Assembly: GCF_003846175.1 (NCBI RefSeq)
Contig: NZ_ML123053.1
Location: forward strand, 183,814-247,813
Direction: 5' to 3'
DNA from: Streptomyces sp. ADI95-17
Lineage (GTDB): Bacteria; Actinomycetota; Actinomycetes; Streptomycetales; Streptomycetaceae
DNA: 64,000 bases
Position 1 is the first letter of the stretch; every line of letters starts with the position of its first letter. The position numbers were made by a program, and so were the translations under genes. Below are positions 43,577 to 53,381 of this stretch, in pieces. The notes under the pieces are model-generated. The model made no database searches. It saw nothing but the letters and a program-made list of their open reading frames with translations, and had not been told where the DNA came from.

Positions 43577-44100
43577 GCTTGGGCATCGTCGTGATGGGCG
43601 GCGTATTCCAGGGGCAGACCAATCTCGCGAGGATGCCCGGCGAGTACAACTTCTGGGTCGACGCCCCCGCGGCACGCGCCGTACTGCGGTCCGGGGCGCC
43701 GCTGCGCTTCGTCGGACTCGACGTCACGCTGCAGGTGCGCCTCACCCGGTAGCACGCTGCCGAAATGCTCTCCGGAGGCGGACGCTTCGGCCGGTACGCG
43801 GGGGAGAGGACGCCGGGGTGGATCGACACGACGGCCAAGCGGTACCCGGGGGATCCCGAAGCGGCCCGGTCCTGCGCGATGCACGATCCGCTCGCGGCCG
43901 CGGCCGTCAGCCGGCCGGACCTGCTCACCTGGGCTCCCGCGCATGTCGACGTCATCACCTCCGACGCGGTGGGACGTGGTGTGGCGGTCGCGGACCTGCT
44001 CACCTCGGAGGGGGCTCCCGCGGCGAACGCACAGATCGCGACGGCGGTGGACATCGACGCGTTCCTCGACCACCTCCTGGAACGCATCCGATCGATCTGA
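43577..44100 (+). pseudogene. Nucleoside hydrolase, 5'-truncated and interrupted by an in-frame stop
   Basis: Just after the nucleotidyltransferase stop, IVVMGGVFQGQTN and ARMPGEYNFWVDAPAARAVL match the middle of an inosine-uridine-preferring nucleoside hydrolase. A TAG at 43750-43752 cuts it after LDVTLQVRLTR. The same frame then goes on as AEMLSGGGRFGRYAGERT, CAMHDPLAAAAVSRPDLLTW and AVDIDAFLDHLLERIRSI. The N-terminal third with the DTDPGxDDA calcium site is gone. GAG to TAG would explain the stop. Clearly dead. Confidence 0.75.
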
Positions 44101-44134
44101 CCCCGAACGCAGGCGCGGGGGCGGCCCTCGGTGT

Positions 44135-44970
44135 TCAGAGGGCGGTCCGGAGCTCGCGCGACTCCCGATGTGAGGGGCAGGGTGTCGACAAGAGCCCGCT
44201 CAGCCGGGCGCGGTGCACGGTGGAGAGCCGGTCGCGGGTGCCGAGCTTGCGGTAGATGCGCTCGATGTGTTTGTTGACGGTGCGAGCGGTGATGCCGAGC
44301 CGCCGGCCGATCGCGGTGGCGGTGAGGGCGTCCGCGAGGAGCAGGAGCACCGTCGTCTCACGGGGAGTCAGCCCGTACGGCGCGGCGTCCGCCGGCACGG
44401 GCGCGCGGCAGTCGTGACAGCCCGACGACACGTCAGCGGCACCGGCGCGCCACTGGCTGAGCAGGACCCGCTGCCGGTCCACCGCCACCAGGAGCGGCTG
44501 CACCTCGACGCCATAGGAGAGGGCCGCCGGGCCGAAGACCGCGTCCGGCCGGAACAGTATGTAGCCGCGTACGGGTGAGTGGACGCCAGGCAGTGGGATA
44601 CCGAAGGCGAAGCGCCCTCCAGGGGTGAAGCGGCGCACATCACGCAGGTGCTGGAGACGGCCCAGCGCATCCGCCTGCCGAGGGGCGGAGTCTCCCGTCG
44701 AGGCGTAGTGCTCGGCGAACGGGCGGCCGATCCTGAGAGCCGGCGGGCCTGCGGATGGTCGAAGACGGATCGCGTTGCCGGTGCCGTGACGATGGACATC
44801 GCGCCTTCGTCCGGCTGCCAGTCGCCCTCCTTGCACACGGCGGCTTCCGCGTCGCAGGCCCGCAGCAGCTCCGCCAGGACGAGGGTGTGCAACGCGTCGG
44901 GATCGCGTTCGTGCATGATCTGGACAGCCAGGTCCCGCATCCTGCGCAACTGCGCCGCCGTGCCGGTCAT
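44135..44970 (-). pseudogene. LuxR-family regulator, single-base frameshift
   Basis: ATG 44970 (AGGGAGCGAG ahead) starts MTGTAAQLRRMRDLAVQIMH and a sensor-like region; the frame breaks at the G3 run near 44745, where LRIGRPFAEHYASTGDS continues in another frame. The C-terminus is a clear LuxR HTH: GLTPRETTVLLLLADALTAT, GRRLGITARTVNKHIERIYR, KLGTRDRLSTVHRARLSGLL. Restoring one base gives a full-length regulator of about 278 residues. The break in a homopolymer could be an error rather than decay. Confidence 0.75.
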
Positions 44971-45210
44971 CGTCTCGCTCCCTGCCCGCCTCGAACCGCT
45001 TCACCGCCGGATCCTGCTTCTCCGCCGCAGGTGCGCACCCGCTCGCCGGCCTGCACAGTGGGGGCGCCATTGCCATTGTCGGCGGGCGCGGGACGGGCCG
45101 GCACGGATACGGAGGCACTTGACGGGATGGCACGGGGTCCTGGTGGCACTCCGGGATCCGCGTCCGGTACACGGACCCGGAGGCCTGGAGGGCGGCGAAG
45201 GCGCGGCGGG

Positions 45211-47358
45211 TCAGGGATCGATGCGGAACGAGTACAGACCGAGAGCGGTGAAGTACGCGTTGCGGCCGCTGATGTGGATCTCCGAGGAGATCCGGGCTTC
45301 GTCCTCGCTCCACGGCATGGCGGACGGATCCCTCAGTGGCACCTCCCAACGCGGCTTTCCCGTACGGGAGTCGAGAGCCAGGAGTTTGCTCGGATGGGAC
45401 CTGCCCGCGTAGACGGTGTCCCCGACGACGGCGACTCCCTCGGTGCCCGCACCGATCTCGCACCGCCAGTGCTGCTTGCCCGTCCTCGCGTCCAGGGCGT
45501 AGAGAAACCGGTCCTGACAGTGGACGTAGACGGCGTTCCCCCGCACCTGGACGTCATTGATGCTGCCCCCGAGCCGGCGCTTCCAGCGCTGCCGGCCCGA
45601 CACGGTTTCCAGGGCGTGCACCCAGTGCTCCTCAGTGCCCAGGCAGACCGTGCCGCCGTGGACGGCGGGCGAGCCGGAGGTCGTGTCTCCAGTGCCGGAG
45701 AACTTCCACCGTGGCCTGCCCGTGGAGGCGTCCACGGCGTGCAGCACGCCCTTGTTGGTCATGGCGAAAACGGTGCCTGCCGCGACGGGGGTCCGGCCCG
45801 TGGGCATGCCTTCCCCCGTCTGGAAACGCCAGCGGTGACGGCCGGTTCTGGGGTCGAAGCCGTACAGGTAGCCGTCCGTGGCGCGGGCGTAGACGAGTTT
45901 GTCGCCCGCCGCCACCGAGACCCCTCCGAGACTGGGCAGCGGTACGGACCAGCGGCGCTTGCCGTTGGCGACATCGACCGCGTGGAGCTTGCCCTCCGAA
46001 CTCGCCGCGAAGACCGTGCCACCGAGGACCGCGGGTTGGTCGGCCACGGAGCTCTCCGCGGTGTAGGCCCACCGCTGGCTGCCGGTGGCCGCGTCGACCG
46101 CGTACAGGCTGTTGTTCTTGTGACTCCCGAGATAGAGCGTGCCACCCGCCATCGTGGCGTTGCCCATCTCGCTCCCCGGTGCGAAGCGCCAGTTCTGCCG
46201 GGGGTCCGGTTCCTCCTCCTGGAAGACTCCGGCCAAGGTGTAGGCCCCGGCTCCGGTCGCCGACAACGCCGCGAGGCCGAGCAGCAGCTTTCGGCGGGGC
46301 AGCCGCCGGCGACCGGAGTCCGCCGGCGGAGAAAAGCCCTGAAGGCGGGGCGGGTCCGGCCGAGGACTCCGCTGCGACGACGGTTGCGGTTGCGGTGGTG
46401 ACACCGGCGGGGCGGGCCGTGCCGCGGTACGGGTCCGGGCGCCGTGCAGCGGTACGGCGGCCGGGTCCACCACCGTCGGCTCGTATCTGACCTGCTCGGC
46501 GGCCTCCCTGGTCCGGCGGGAGATCTCCGCGGCGAGCGCGGGCGGCGGCCAGGGCGGCGCACCGCCGGGCAGACCGGCCAGCACGGTCTCGATCGTGGCC
46601 GGTGTGGGGCGTTCGGCGGGGTCCCGGGCCAGACAAGCGCGCAGCAGGTCGGCCACGGGCGGATCGATGCCCGTCAGGTCCGGTTCCTCGGACAGGACCC
46701 GGACATCGACGGCCGCCGGATGGCCTGTGCCGTACGGCGACTGCCCCGACGCCGCGAACGCCAGCACCGCGCCGAGCGCGAACACGTCGGAACGGGCGTC
46801 GAACCGGCCGTGCTGCAGATACTCCGGAGCGATGTATCCGGACGTGCCGATGACACCGGTCCGGGTCAGCCGGGTGTCCTCACGGGCGCGGGCGATCCCG
46901 AAGTCGATGATCACCGGGCCGCTGTCACCCAGCATCACGTTGGACGGCTTGAGGTCACGGTGCACCAGCCCGGACACATGGATCCGCCGCAGGGCCGCCG
47001 CCAGGAGAAGACCGAGCCGGCGCACCTCCAGCGGCCCGTACGCACGGACGGCCTCACTCAGTGAAGGGCCGGGAACGTACTCGGTGGCCAGCCATGGCGG
47101 ATTCTCGTCCACCCCGTCGGACAGCACCGCCGCGATTCCGGCGCCGGAGACCCGTGCCGAGGCCCGCGCCTCGTGGGCGAACCTGCGCCGGAACTGCCGG
47201 TCCTCGGCGTACTCGGGGCGGATCACCTTCACGGCCGCGAGACCGTGGGCGCTCCCCGTTCCGCCGACGCCGAGATACACCAAACCCATGCCGCCGCCGC
47301 CGAGCCTGCGCAGCACTGTGTACGGACCGATGTGTTGTGGATCCATACGCCCGGTCAT
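45211..47358 (-). CDS. Membrane-anchored Ser/Thr protein kinase with extracellular PQQ-type beta-propeller
   Basis: 715 residues from ATG 47358 (frame open to 47418; a G-rich Shine-Dalgarno precedes 47358). Kinase at about 10-270: P-loop LGGGGMGLVYLG, AAVKV lysine, catalytic HRDLKPSNVML near residue 135, DFGIAR, SGYIAPEY. Then a Pro-rich linker, one TM segment (KLLLGLAALSATGAGAYTLA, about 345-365), and a PQQ/YVTN-like propeller of repeated W(R/K)F and LYAVDAATG/LHAVDASTG blades. The propeller would face outside and may sense a ligand or cell-wall state, the kinase signalling inside. Confidence 0.9.
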   Translation of the reverse strand: MTGRMDPQHIGPYTVLRRLGGGGMGLVYLGVGGTGSAHGLAAVKVIRPEYAEDRQFRRRFAHEARASARVSGAGIAAVLSDGVDENPPWLATEYVPGPSLSEAVRAYGPLEVRRLGLLLAAALRRIHVSGLVHRDLKPSNVMLGDSGPVIIDFGIARAREDTRLTRTGVIGTSGYIAPEYLQHGRFDARSDVFALGAVLAFAASGQSPYGTGHPAAVDVRVLSEEPDLTGIDPPVADLLRACLARDPAERPTPATIETVLAGLPGGAPPWPPPALAAEISRRTREAAEQVRYEPTVVDPAAVPLHGARTRTAARPAPPVSPPQPQPSSQRSPRPDPPRLQGFSPPADSGRRRLPRRKLLLGLAALSATGAGAYTLAGVFQEEEPDPRQNWRFAPGSEMGNATMAGGTLYLGSHKNNSLYAVDAATGSQRWAYTAESSVADQPAVLGGTVFAASSEGKLHAVDVANGKRRWSVPLPSLGGVSVAAGDKLVYARATDGYLYGFDPRTGRHRWRFQTGEGMPTGRTPVAAGTVFAMTNKGVLHAVDASTGRPRWKFSGTGDTTSGSPAVHGGTVCLGTEEHWVHALETVSGRQRWKRRLGGSINDVQVRGNAVYVHCQDRFLYALDARTGKQHWRCEIGAGTEGVAVVGDTVYAGRSHPSKLLALDSRTGKPRWEVPLRDPSAMPWSEDEARISSEIHISGRNAYFTALGLYSFRIDP

Positions 47359-47455
47359 CACCGACCCGCCCCCCCCATGCGTCACAGATGACTCTATGTC
47401 ACCCCGCTTCATGCCCACCAGGTTTCCCCGCAGCCGGGCGACGGGAGACGGGTGG

Positions 47456-48103
47456 TCAGGTTCGTAGGTAGGTGAGCACGGCGAGTACTCGGCGGTGTCC
47501 GTCGGTGGTGGTGGGGAGGTCGAGCTTGCTGAAGATGTTGCCGATGTGTTTGTTCACCGCGGCGGGGCTGATGAACAGTTGGGTGGCGATGGTGCTGTTG
47601 GCGTGCCCTTGAGCGATCAGACCGAGGACTTCGTGTTCGCGGGGGCTGAGTGCTTCGAGAGGGTCTTTCCGTATCCGGACGAGCTGCTGGATGACTTCGG
47701 GGTCCACGACGGTGCCGCCGTTGGCGATCTGGTCGATCGCGGTGGTGAAGTCGGTCACCGCGGCTATGCGTTCCTTGAGGAGGTAGCCGACCGCGGTCCC
47801 GCCGCCGGAGTCGAGGAGGCCCAGGGCGTAGGAGCGTTCCACGTACTGGCTGAGCACGAGTACGGGCAGTCCGGGGAATTCCTCGCGGAGTTGCACGGCG
47901 GCTCTGAGTCCGTCGTCGCTGCGGGTCGGTGGCATCCGGACGTCGGTGATGATCAGGTCGGGCTGTTCGGCACGTGTGGCTGTGATCAGGGAGTCGGAGT
48001 CGCCGACCGCGGCGATGATGTCGTGTCCGACGCGTTGGAGCAGCCCGATCAGGCCTTCGCGCAGCAGTACGGCGTCTTCTGCCACGATCAGGCGTAGTGA
48101 CAT
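47456..48103 (-). CDS. NarL/LuxR-type response regulator
   Basis: 215 residues from ATG 48103. The receiver domain has acidic residues near position 9-10 (LIVAEDAVLL) and the phospho-acceptor Asp near 54 (LIITDVRMP), with Lys in LLKERIAAVT. The LuxR HTH is at about 145-205 (LSPREHEVLGLIAQGHANST, LFISPAAVNKHIGNIFSKLD). Its start lies inside the end of the histidine kinase gene (16-base overlap), so the two are one operon and one system. Confidence 0.95.
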   Translation of the reverse strand: MSLRLIVAEDAVLLREGLIGLLQRVGHDIIAAVGDSDSLITATRAEQPDLIITDVRMPPTRSDDGLRAAVQLREEFPGLPVLVLSQYVERSYALGLLDSGGGTAVGYLLKERIAAVTDFTTAIDQIANGGTVVDPEVIQQLVRIRKDPLEALSPREHEVLGLIAQGHANSTIATQLFISPAAVNKHIGNIFSKLDLPTTTDGHRRVLAVLTYLRT

Positions 48104-49308
48104 GGAACCTCCACGTGCAGCAGGGTGGGACCTCCGGCCGGGCTCGATACCCGTATACGGCCGTCGAGCGCCCGGACCCGGTCGGCCAGCCCGGTCATGC
48201 CGGTGCCGGCTTCGGTGTCCACGCCGCCGTGGCCGTCGTCGGTGATGTCGAAGATCAGCAGGTCGGCATGGTATCTGCCGCGGACCTCTGCCGTCGCGGC
48301 GCCGCTGTGCCTGGCGATGTTCGTCATTGCCTCGTTGAGGAGGTAGTACATGGTCGTTTCGATTTTTCTGGGCAGCTTCTCGGGTAGCCGGAGGTCGACG
48401 GTGACGGGGATCGGGAACCGGGCGGCGTAGTCCTCGATCGCGGCGACGAGTCCGTGGTCGGCCAGTACCGGCGGGTTGAGTCCCCGGATCAGGGCCCGCA
48501 GTTCCTGGTGGGCGGCGGAGAGCTGGCTCTGTGCCTGGGTGAGCAGTTCGGACCGGGGGGAGTCCGGCGGGGTGTCCAGGTGGAGCATCGCGAGGGTCAT
48601 TCCCAGGGACACGAGCCGTTGTTGTGCTCCGTCGTGCAGGTCGCGTTCGATGCGTGCGCGTTCCGCGTCGAACGAGTCGAGCAGGCGGACCTGCGAGGCA
48701 CGTATCTCGCGCAGCTCTTCGCCGAGTTCCCGGTCCCGTGGGGCCAGGAAGGTGCGTGCCATCGCGGCCCGTGCTCCGGCCCATGAGGTGACTGTGTACG
48801 GAGACGCGAGCAGCACGATCGCGCTGAAGACCGCCCAGGGCCAGGTTTCGCCGTCCAGCGAGCTGAGGAAGACGGCGGGCAGCGCGAAGGTGAAGCCCAG
48901 CACGATCAGGTCCAGCCACCACAGTGCGGCCGTCGAGACCAGGGTGAACAGCAACTCTCTCCAGGTCACCGGTTCTTTGAGCCGGCCTGCGACCCATGCC
49001 CTGATTCCGCGGGTGTCCGGGCGGCGGTGCGGGTCCGGGAGCCGGTCGAGGTCGACCAGTCGCAGGCGGTGGCGTTCGACCGTGGCCACTGCGCTGGAGG
49101 CCAGAACGAGGCCCACCAGGGGGGCGATCCCGATCAGCACCACCAGCAGTACGATCCCCGCTGCCAGGCAGGCTGCGAGGATCGTCACCGCTGCCGTGCC
49201 GAACAGGACGCCGCTGATCAGGTAGGCCAGGGACCTCCACGGCCAGCTCGAAGTCAGGAAGCTCATGGGGCGCTGAGCCATCGCCTGCCAGGCCGTTGTG
49301 GGACGCAT
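48088..49308 (-). CDS. Sensor histidine kinase (HisKA_3/NarX-like)
   Basis: 406 residues from ATG 49308. Several membrane segments at about 30-75 and 125-190 (LISGVLFGTAAVTILAACLA, LLFTLVSTAALWWLDLIVLG and others) come before the dimerisation motif ERDLHDGAQQRLVSLGMTLA with the phosphorylated His near 225. The ATPase domain follows (NEAMTNIARHSGAA N-box, DDGHGGVDTEAGTGMTGLAD G-box). It signals to the coupled response regulator and probably controls the divergent ABC exporter. Confidence 0.95.
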   Translation of the reverse strand: MRPTTAWQAMAQRPMSFLTSSWPWRSLAYLISGVLFGTAAVTILAACLAAGIVLLVVLIGIAPLVGLVLASSAVATVERHRLRLVDLDRLPDPHRRPDTRGIRAWVAGRLKEPVTWRELLFTLVSTAALWWLDLIVLGFTFALPAVFLSSLDGETWPWAVFSAIVLLASPYTVTSWAGARAAMARTFLAPRDRELGEELREIRASQVRLLDSFDAERARIERDLHDGAQQRLVSLGMTLAMLHLDTPPDSPRSELLTQAQSQLSAAHQELRALIRGLNPPVLADHGLVAAIEDYAARFPIPVTVDLRLPEKLPRKIETTMYYLLNEAMTNIARHSGAATAEVRGRYHADLLIFDITDDGHGGVDTEAGTGMTGLADRVRALDGRIRVSSPAGGPTLLHVEVPCHYA

Positions 49309-49342
49309 GCGGTCACCGTAGCCCGGGAGTTCGGGCGGCCGC

Positions 49343-49360
49343 GGTAGTGCCTGCACTACC
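49343..49360. promoter_or_regulatory. 18-bp inverted repeat, candidate response-regulator site
   Basis: GGTAGTGCCTGCACTACC is a perfect palindrome (8-bp arms, CT in the middle) between the histidine kinase start and the ABC ATPase start, 57 bases before the latter. The location suits a NarL-type dimer site. Binding is inferred. Confidence 0.6.
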
Positions 49361-49417
49361 CCGGAAGTAGCGGGCGGGTCAGTGCCCGGCCCTCGCCCCG
49401 CGCGGTGGGATCGGGGC

Positions 49418-50185
49418 ATGACGACAACGACACGAACCCTCGTGCAGGACGCGGTCGAACTCCACGGCGTACGTAAGGTCCACGGCACCGGTGACCACGC
49501 GGTGACCGCGCTGGACAGCATCTCCGTCGGCTTTCCCCGCGGCACGTTCACCGCGATCATGGGCCCCTCGGGCTCGGGGAAGTCCACCCTGCTGCAGTGC
49601 GCGGCCGGACTGGATCATCCGACCGACGGCCGGATCGTTCTCGCGGGAGTCGACATCGGCCGGCAGAACGAGAAGCAGCGCACCGAGCTGCGCCGCAAGC
49701 ACATCGGTTTCGTCTTCCAGGCCTTCAACCTCGTCGAGTCGCTGACCGCGGCCCAGAACGTGGAACTGCCCTCCCGGTTCGCCGGCCGCAGGGCCGGGCC
49801 CGGCCAGGTCGCGGAAGCGCTCGCCTCGGTCGGTCTGGCCGACCGCGCGAACCACCGGCCCAGCCGGCTCTCCGGCGGCCAGCAGCAGCGCGTGGCCCTG
49901 GCCCGGGCCCTGGTCACCCGCCCCGACGTCCTGTTCGCGGACGAGCCCACCGGCGCCCTGGACACCGGCACCTCCCGCCAGGTGCTGCGCATGATGCGGA
50001 TGCTGGTCGACCAGGAGGGCCAGACCACCTTGATGGTCACCCACGACCCCGTGGCGGCTTCCGCGGCCGATGTCGTCGTCTTCATCAAGGACGGCCGGAT
50101 CGCCGGCCGGATCCCGCTGGACAAGGACCCGCAGAGCGACAACGCCGCCGTGATCGCCGCTCACATGGCCCGGCTGGAGGCATGA
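49418..50185 (+). CDS. ABC transporter ATP-binding protein (MacB/LolD type)
   Basis: 255 residues from ATG 49418. Walker A GPSGSGKST at 49-57, Q-loop FVFQAFNLVES, signature LSGGQQQR, Walker B LFADEPTGALD and the H-loop VTHDPVAA are all intact, and the sequence is typical for partners of FtsX-type permeases. It overlaps the permease start as ATGA. Such pairs move peptides, lipids or antibiotics, and the adjoining two-component system suggests cell-envelope or antimicrobial stress. Confidence 0.95.
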   Translation: MTTTTRTLVQDAVELHGVRKVHGTGDHAVTALDSISVGFPRGTFTAIMGPSGSGKSTLLQCAAGLDHPTDGRIVLAGVDIGRQNEKQRTELRRKHIGFVFQAFNLVESLTAAQNVELPSRFAGRRAGPGQVAEALASVGLADRANHRPSRLSGGQQQRVALARALVTRPDVLFADEPTGALDTGTSRQVLRMMRMLVDQEGQTTLMVTHDPVAASAADVVVFIKDGRIAGRIPLDKDPQSDNAAVIAAHMARLEA

Positions 50186-52569
50186 TGCTGATCATCGCGA
50201 ACGTACGCGAACGCTGGTCCGGTTTCCTCGGCGCCTTCCTCGCCGTCCTGGTCGGCGTGGCCCTCATCACCACCACCCTGGTCATCCACGACTCCTCCCG
50301 CCCCGCCACCCAGCCCCGCTACGCCGGTGCCGCCGCTCTGGTCCTGCCCGGACAGGCTCTCGACAGGGACGGCAGCCCCGAGGACCGGATCCCGTGGAGC
50401 CCGGCCGAGGCCGCACCGATCCGCGCCGCACTGGAAGCGGTCCCCGAGGTCGCCGCCGTCGTGGTGGACCGCTCCTTCTACGCCCAGGCCTTCCGCGGTG
50501 ACAGACCCGTCACCGACGAGGGCGCCGCGGAAGCCGGCCACGGCTGGGACAGCGCCAGGACGGCGCCCTACCGGTTGGTCTCCGGCCGGGCCCCGAGCGG
50601 GGACCGGGAGGTTGTCGTCGACCGCGCCCTGGGCGTGGCAGCGGGCAGCGGACTGACCGTCAACATCACCCGGGGCCGCACCGAGTTCACCGTCGTCGGC
50701 ACCGTCGACGGCCCCGGCTACTACTTCAGCGAGGCATTCGCCGCCAGGCAGCAGCCCGGCGTGGGCGTCTGCGCACTGATCGCGGACAAGGGAGCGTCCG
50801 GCGCCGCGATCGTCTCCGGCGCACAGCGGGCCCTCGGCGGCAAGGGCACGGTCCTCTCCGGTGACGCCCGCTCCGCACTCCAGCCCCAGTACATCGACCA
50901 CAAGCGCGACCTCGGCGTCCAGCTCATCGGCGCCATGGCCGTCCTCGGCCTGTTCACCACGGTCTTCGTCGTCGCTTCCATGCTGGCCCTGTCGACCGGC
51001 ATGCGCCGCCGGGAGATCGGCCTGCTGCGCACCATCGGCGCCGCACCCGGCCAGATCCGCCGCATGATCCTCGGCGAGGCCGCCGTGGTCGGCCTGCTCG
51101 GCTCGGCCGTGGGCTGCCTGGCCGGTGTCGCCGCCGCCCCGCTGCTGCGCGACATCCTCAAGGGGCTGGACGTCACCCCGCCGGGCATGGAGGTCACCGT
51201 GGCGGCCTGGCCGCTGCTCACCGCGTCCGCGGTCGGTGTCGGTGTCAGCGTCACCGGTGCCTGGGCCGCGGGCCGCAAGGCCGCGAAGGTCGCCCCGATC
51301 GAGGCCCTGCTCGACAGCCGCCCCGCGAACAACGGCATGGGGCGGGGCCGTTGGATCGCCGCGCTGTCCGTTCTCGGCCTGGGCGCCGTCCTTGCCCTTG
51401 CGACCGCGACCACCGGCGCCGACAGCCGTATCACCATGGCGCTCTTCGCGACCATGACACTCATCGTCGCGGCCGCCCTGCTGGCCCCCGCCCTCGCCGG
51501 CCCGGCCGGCCGCCTTCTGACCGCCCCCTTCCGCAAGCGCGGTTCGGCCGCCGCCGTCCTGATCCGCGGCGAACTCACCGCCAACTCCCGCCGCGCCGCT
51601 TCCCTGGCGGCCCCCGTGATCGCCGCGGTCGGCTTCGCGGTCCTGCTCAGCGGGGTGGTGGAGACGATGCGGGTGGCCTATCCGGCGGGCGAGGCCCTGA
51701 AGGTCGCCGGGCAGACGATCGTCACCCCCGACGGCACTCCCGGCAACACCGACGAGGTCGTCGCCGCGAACCCGGTCGGCAAGGCTGCCCTGCCGACGCG
51801 CGCCTTCGTCGGTGAGCAGCGGACCGTCCTGGACGTGCTGGGCACCCGTGATGCCCGGTGGAGCCGGCCGGGCGAGGCCGTTCTGGGCCGGCGCACCGCG
51901 TCCGGACTGGGCCTGAAGCAGGGCCAGAGCGTCCCGGTCCGGTTCGCCGACGGCGCGAGCGTCCGCCTGAAGGTCGGCAGGGTCCTGCCCGACGACCCGG
52001 CCCGCGGTGACTTCGTGGTCGCCCGTGACCTGGTCCGGGCCCACGACCCGGCCGCGCTCACCGACGACATCTTCGTCCCGGCGGGCAGCAGGGCCTCCGT
52101 CGCGGTCCCGGGCACCGCCCGGCACGACGCCCTGCGGTACGCCCTCGACGACTACAACACCGACGCCAGGCTTACCGACGGCCTGGCCGCCATGCTCATC
52201 GTCATCGCGGTCGGCTACAGCGTGATCGCCGTCGCCAACAGCATGGCCATGGCAGCCCACGGCCGCCGCCGTGACTACGCGGTGATGAAGTCCGCCGGCG
52301 GCACCGTCCGCCAGCTCCTCGCGGTGGCCGCAGGTGAGACCGCCCTGCTGGTGGTCGTCGGAGCCGGCCTCGGTGTCCTGGTGACGCTGCCCCCGCTGGC
52401 GGGAATGGCCTCCGGTCTCTCCCAGGCCACCTCGTCGGCCGTCAGCCTGCACCTGAACGGCGCAGCCATCACCACGGCGATCACCGGCACCCTGGCCGCG
52501 GCAGTCCTGGCGGGGGTGATGGTCACCGGGAAGACACTGAGGAAGTCCGCCCAGCCATCACGCCGGTGA
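50182..52569 (+). CDS. FtsX-type ABC transporter permease
   Basis: 795 residues from ATG 50182. N-terminal TM (FLGAFLAVLVGVALITTTLV), MacB-like extracellular domain, FtsX core (AVLGLFTTVFVVASMLALST, MRRREIGLLRTIGAAPGQIR), middle TMs, second extracellular domain and second FtsX core (VGYSVIAVANSMAMAAHGRR, YAVMKSAGGTVRQLLAVAAG). Unlike the permease at 16-19 kb it is uninterrupted and has its ATPase. The 3' region 52570-52819 shows no gene. Confidence 0.95.
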   Translation: MMLIIANVRERWSGFLGAFLAVLVGVALITTTLVIHDSSRPATQPRYAGAAALVLPGQALDRDGSPEDRIPWSPAEAAPIRAALEAVPEVAAVVVDRSFYAQAFRGDRPVTDEGAAEAGHGWDSARTAPYRLVSGRAPSGDREVVVDRALGVAAGSGLTVNITRGRTEFTVVGTVDGPGYYFSEAFAARQQPGVGVCALIADKGASGAAIVSGAQRALGGKGTVLSGDARSALQPQYIDHKRDLGVQLIGAMAVLGLFTTVFVVASMLALSTGMRRREIGLLRTIGAAPGQIRRMILGEAAVVGLLGSAVGCLAGVAAAPLLRDILKGLDVTPPGMEVTVAAWPLLTASAVGVGVSVTGAWAAGRKAAKVAPIEALLDSRPANNGMGRGRWIAALSVLGLGAVLALATATTGADSRITMALFATMTLIVAAALLAPALAGPAGRLLTAPFRKRGSAAAVLIRGELTANSRRAASLAAPVIAAVGFAVLLSGVVETMRVAYPAGEALKVAGQTIVTPDGTPGNTDEVVAANPVGKAALPTRAFVGEQRTVLDVLGTRDARWSRPGEAVLGRRTASGLGLKQGQSVPVRFADGASVRLKVGRVLPDDPARGDFVVARDLVRAHDPAALTDDIFVPAGSRASVAVPGTARHDALRYALDDYNTDARLTDGLAAMLIVIAVGYSVIAVANSMAMAAHGRRRDYAVMKSAGGTVRQLLAVAAGETALLVVVGAGLGVLVTLPPLAGMASGLSQATSSAVSLHLNGAAITTAITGTLAAAVLAGVMVTGKTLRKSAQPSRR

Positions 52570-52819
52570 GAGAGCCCGCCTGCGCAGGCCGTCCGCGTAT
52601 GCCTGCCTGCGACCCCGACGGCCGGCCCGCGGCCCGTGGCCCGCTGTGCCGCGGCCTTGCCGGTCGCCGCCGTCGACGAGTGGCTGCAACCGGCACGGCT
52701 GCTCCCCGCTGTCCGCGGAGTGATCCAGCAGCGGCGCTCGATGCCGGCCTTGGTCGTGCGGACGTCCTCCAGGACCCCGCCGTTGCGCTCGATGCTGCGA
52801 GCGGAGCCGGACCCCGTTC

Positions 52820-53130
52820 ATGGGCGCGGTCCCTCTCCTCGGTCTCGCCGTCGTGCTGGCCTGGCGCGGCCACGGCCGCTCCGCACCGCCCTGGCTGATC
52901 GCCGCACTGGTCCTGTACCTGGTGGCCTTCATGGTCACCAGCGGCGTCAACGTACCCCTCAACGACCAGCTCGCGCGCGCCGGCGATCCCGCGCATGCCG
53001 GGCAACTGGCGGCAATCCGCGCGGACTTCGAGAACAAATGGGTCCTGTGGAACGTCGTCCGCGCGCTCCTGCCTGGCCTGGGCGCTGTACGTGTACGGAG
53101 CGCATCAGCCGCACGAGAGCAGGCACACCG
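52820..53130 (+). pseudogene. DUF1772 (anthrone-oxygenase-like) remnant
   Basis: FMGAVPLLGLAVVLAWRGHG, PPWLIAALVLYLVAFMVTSG, VNVPLNDQLARAGDPAHAGQ, LAAIRADFENKWVLWNVVRA is the central and C-terminal part of a DUF1772 membrane protein. After RALL the last helix appears in another frame (CLAWALYVYGAHQPHESRHT). The N-terminal helix is missing or in a shifted frame before 52820. Frameshifted at both ends, so non-functional. 53131-53381 contains no gene. Confidence 0.6.
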
Positions 53131-53381
53131 GTGCATCCGCGCGGATTCCTGCTCCGGCGTTCCGCTCCGGTCACCCCCCGGTCGCACAGCACCCGCAGGA
53201 AACCCGGCCCCACTACGCCCCGCTCGTTTCCCCCGCACCTGGCCCTGACGACGGTGCCCAGGCCTAGCACCTGGCCGGCAGTCGGCTCCCGCCCCGGCCG
53301 CCGGGCCGCCGCCCCGCCCCGGCCGGCCGGCCAGGACGGACGACGGCCACGGCGGCCCGGCGGCTCCCCGGGACGCGGGGG

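Noticed and set aside
50161..52452. 763-codon minus-strand frame over the FtsX permease
   Set aside because: Gly/Asp/His-rich shadow of the permease frame, with no recognisable domain.
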